NCBI GenBank assembly: GCA_947475525.1
Contig: CANJMI010000015.1
Location: forward strand, 62,001-126,000
Direction: 5' to 3'
Origin: Polyangiaceae bacterium
GTDB lineage: Bacteria; Myxococcota_A; Polyangia; Polyangiales; Polyangiaceae
Length of the DNA: 64,000 bases
The notes under the pieces were generated by a model that did not search any database, had not been told where the DNA came from, and was given only the letters and a program-made list of their open reading frames with translations. Below, one piece after another: positions 62,506 through 64,000 of this stretch; positions within the stretch are counted from its first letter, which is position 1, and every line of letters starts with the position of its first letter. The position numbers and the translations under genes were made by a program.

Positions 62506-64000
62506 TTAGTCCCGCAGGCCGAGGCGCTTGGTCAGCTTGTGGAGCCCGAAGCGTGAGAGGCCGAGTAGCTTGGCGGCCTTCGTTTGGTTGCCGCCGGTCT
62601 CGAGGAGCGCGGCGGTGACGAGCTCGGTCTCGAGATGGTCGACTCGCGTGCGTAGGTCGAAGCCTTTGGGGGCGTTCGCTGTTGGCGAGGCCTGCTGCAC
62701 GCTGAGGTGCTCGGGCTCAATGTTGTCTTCGCACAGCACGAGTGCGCGTCGGATTTCGTTTTCGAGCTGACGTACATTTCCTGGCCACGGGTGAGCGCCG
62801 AGGAGCGCGTGCGCCTCGGCGGAGAGTCGAATGTTCCTGCCTTGCGCGTGCTTCGCGATGAAGTGGCGCACGAGGAGCGGGATGTCTTCGGTGCGCTCGC
62901 GGAGCGCCGGAACGTGAACTCGAATCACGTCGAGGCGGTAGAGGAGGTCCTCTCGAAACGCGCCCGTCTCGACCATCGCGTGGAGATCGCGGTGGGTCGC
63001 GGCCACGAGCCGTACGTCGACGCGGCGCACGCGCTCAGAACCGACGGGGCGCACGATGCCGTCTTCGAGCACACGGAGGAGCTTCGCTTGCATGCCGAGG
63101 CTCATCTCGCCAATTTCATCCAGAAATAGCGTGCCTTTGTCAGCAGCTTCGAAGAGGCCGAGCTGCGTGCGGTGGGCCCCGGTGAAGGCGCCACGAACGT
63201 GTCCGAAGAGCACGGACTCGAGCAGCGACTCCGGTAGGGCGCCGCAGTTTTCGCCGACGAACGGTTGTTCCGAGCGGGGGCCATGCTTGTGGATGGCGCG
63301 TGCGACGAGCTCTTTCCCCGTGCCCGTTTCGCCCTGGACCAAGACGGGCACTTCGCTCTCCGCGACGCGGTCGACGAGCGCCAGCATTCGTTGGATTGGG
63401 GCCGCTTCACCGATGACCTCCTCGTATCGATGGCGCGTCTTTCGGCCTGGAGTGCGGTGTGCGAGTTCCGATTGGGCGATGGCGAGTGCGCTCTCACGGC
63501 GCGCGAGGGTCGCCTCGGCCGTTGCAATCGCGCGTTCGCTGCGCCGCAAGGCTCGGGTGAGGGCTGCTTGACGTCGGGCATCGGCGATCGACACCGCGGC
63601 GATGGGGGCGACGGTGGTGGCCCATGCGAGCTCGCGCGCGCCGAAGGCCCCTTTGCGGAAGCGGTCATCGAGGTAGACGACGCCGATGACGTCGCCACGC
63701 GCGACGAGCGGTAAGACGAGGACGCTGCGCAGTTCGAGTGCGTGAACGCTGGCGTGACTATCGGAGAGCTCGTTCATCGCGTCGACGGCGACGATCGGTC
63801 CGCCTTGTATGAGGGCGCGTTTCGCGAGGCTCATCGATACGGCTAGTTGCTCGGCGGCGAGGTCACGCCGCGAGAGATGCCGGGTGGCGCGAGGCACGAG
63901 CTCTCCGGAGCTCGTCGAGAGCAAGACCAGGCCGCGTTCAGCGCCGGTCCATAACAAGAGGAGATCGAGCACCCGCGCGAGCAACGCGTCGAGGTCATCA
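62506..64000 (-). CDS. Sigma-54-dependent transcriptional activator, N-terminus beyond window
   Basis: About 498 residues are visible; the frame stays open to the window edge, so the true start lies outside. A GAF-like sensor (VLLSTSSGELVPRATRHLSR, VLVLPLVARGDVIGVVYLDD) is followed by a short coiled coil, the AAA+ core with GETGTGKE, intact GAFTGA, LFLDEIGEMS and a Fis-type helix-turn-helix (GGNQTKAAKLLGLSRFGLHK). Convergent with the oxidase cluster; whether it controls that cluster is unknown. Confidence 0.93.
   Translation of the reverse strand, partial: DDLDALLARVLDLLLLWTGAERGLVLLSTSSGELVPRATRHLSRRDLAAEQLAVSMSLAKRALIQGGPIVAVDAMNELSDSHASVHALELRSVLVLPLVARGDVIGVVYLDDRFRKGAFGARELAWATTVAPIAAVSIADARRQAALTRALRRSERAIATAEATLARRESALAIAQSELAHRTPGRKTRHRYEEVIGEAAPIQRMLALVDRVAESEVPVLVQGETGTGKELVARAIHKHGPRSEQPFVGENCGALPESLLESVLFGHVRGAFTGAHRTQLGLFEAADKGTLFLDEIGEMSLGMQAKLLRVLEDGIVRPVGSERVRRVDVRLVAATHRDLHAMVETGAFREDLLYRLDVIRVHVPALRERTEDIPLLVRHFIAKHAQGRNIRLSAEAHALLGAHPWPGNVRQLENEIRRALVLCEDNIEPEHLSVQQASPTANAPKGFDLRTRVDHLETELVTAALLETGGNQTKAAKLLGLSRFGLHKLTKRLGLRD

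Noticed and set aside
1-64000. CRISPR array
   Set aside because: The tandem repeats seen have no unique spacers between units and lie in coding linkers or short spacers; no cas-like gene is present.

Overview
The window looks like a chromosomal segment of a high-GC myxobacterium (phylum Myxococcota, most likely the Polyangia/Sorangiineae side; the rank below phylum is inference). Signs are strong G/C third-position codon use with CTC-rich leucine, three Ser/Thr kinases with single-pass membrane tails, two sigma-54 activators with GAF-like sensor regions, two FG-GAP proteins ending in a MYXO-CTERM-like tail (Cys motif, hydrophobic helix, Arg run), and many Gly/Ala/Ser-rich lipoproteins.

Layout. 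1-13.3 kb: end of an unknown gene, a bidirectional terminator, a very large subtilase/FG-GAP surface protein, selA (selenocysteine synthase), a divergent membrane pyrophosphatase-like protein, a SWIM/SNF2 helicase and an unknown membrane protein. 13.3-14.9 kb: a repeat-bearing lipoprotein, then a small foreign-looking island (DUF924 gene plus an IS91-type transposase remnant) enclosed by a 16-bp direct repeat. 14.9-26.6 kb: a Ser/Thr kinase, a 33-bp minisatellite, two divergent ExbB-ExbD-ExbD cassettes, unknown proteins, and a TPR protein plus kinase pair. 26.6-36.4 kb: gyrA and bamA on the minus strand, divergent from parC-parE on the plus strand. 36.4-49.4 kb: accessory genes (FG-GAP protein, esterase, metallo-hydrolase coupled to a GGDEF protein, possible FlgM-like small protein, PQQ-type sugar dehydrogenase, DUF2807 protein coupled to a Pro/Ala-rich lipoprotein, sigma-54 activator, nitrilase-family amidase, kinase with a Cys-rich outer domain). 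49.5-53.3 kb: an AraC-type DNA-binding protein, NAD-dependent DNA ligase and a polytopic membrane protein. 53.3-62.4 kb: an aa3-type cytochrome c oxidase cluster: cupredoxin lipoprotein, ctaB, SCO, subunit III, subunit IV, small CPVC protein, subunit II, subunit I, a second subunit III and a diheme cytochrome c. A sigma-54 activator truncated by the window edge converges on it.

How the genes work together. The respiratory cluster carries heme-O synthesis (ctaB), copper delivery (SCO and perhaps the cupredoxin), all core subunits and a probable electron-donor cytochrome. The Exb cassettes each pair one TolQ/ExbB-type with two TolR/ExbD-type subunits and lack TonB, as in the Agl gliding motor of Myxococcus. 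The gyrA/parC/parE cluster supplies type II topoisomerase subunits around the outer-membrane assembly factor gene bamA.

The least ordinary items are the membrane pyrophosphatase homologue that has lost several PPi/Mg ligands, the subtilase with an altered oxyanion and serine motif, the paired Exb cassettes, the foreign island with its direct repeat, and the oxidase cluster with two subunit III genes and a dedicated cupredoxin lipoprotein. I saw no CRISPR array, rRNA, tRNA or intact insertion sequence.
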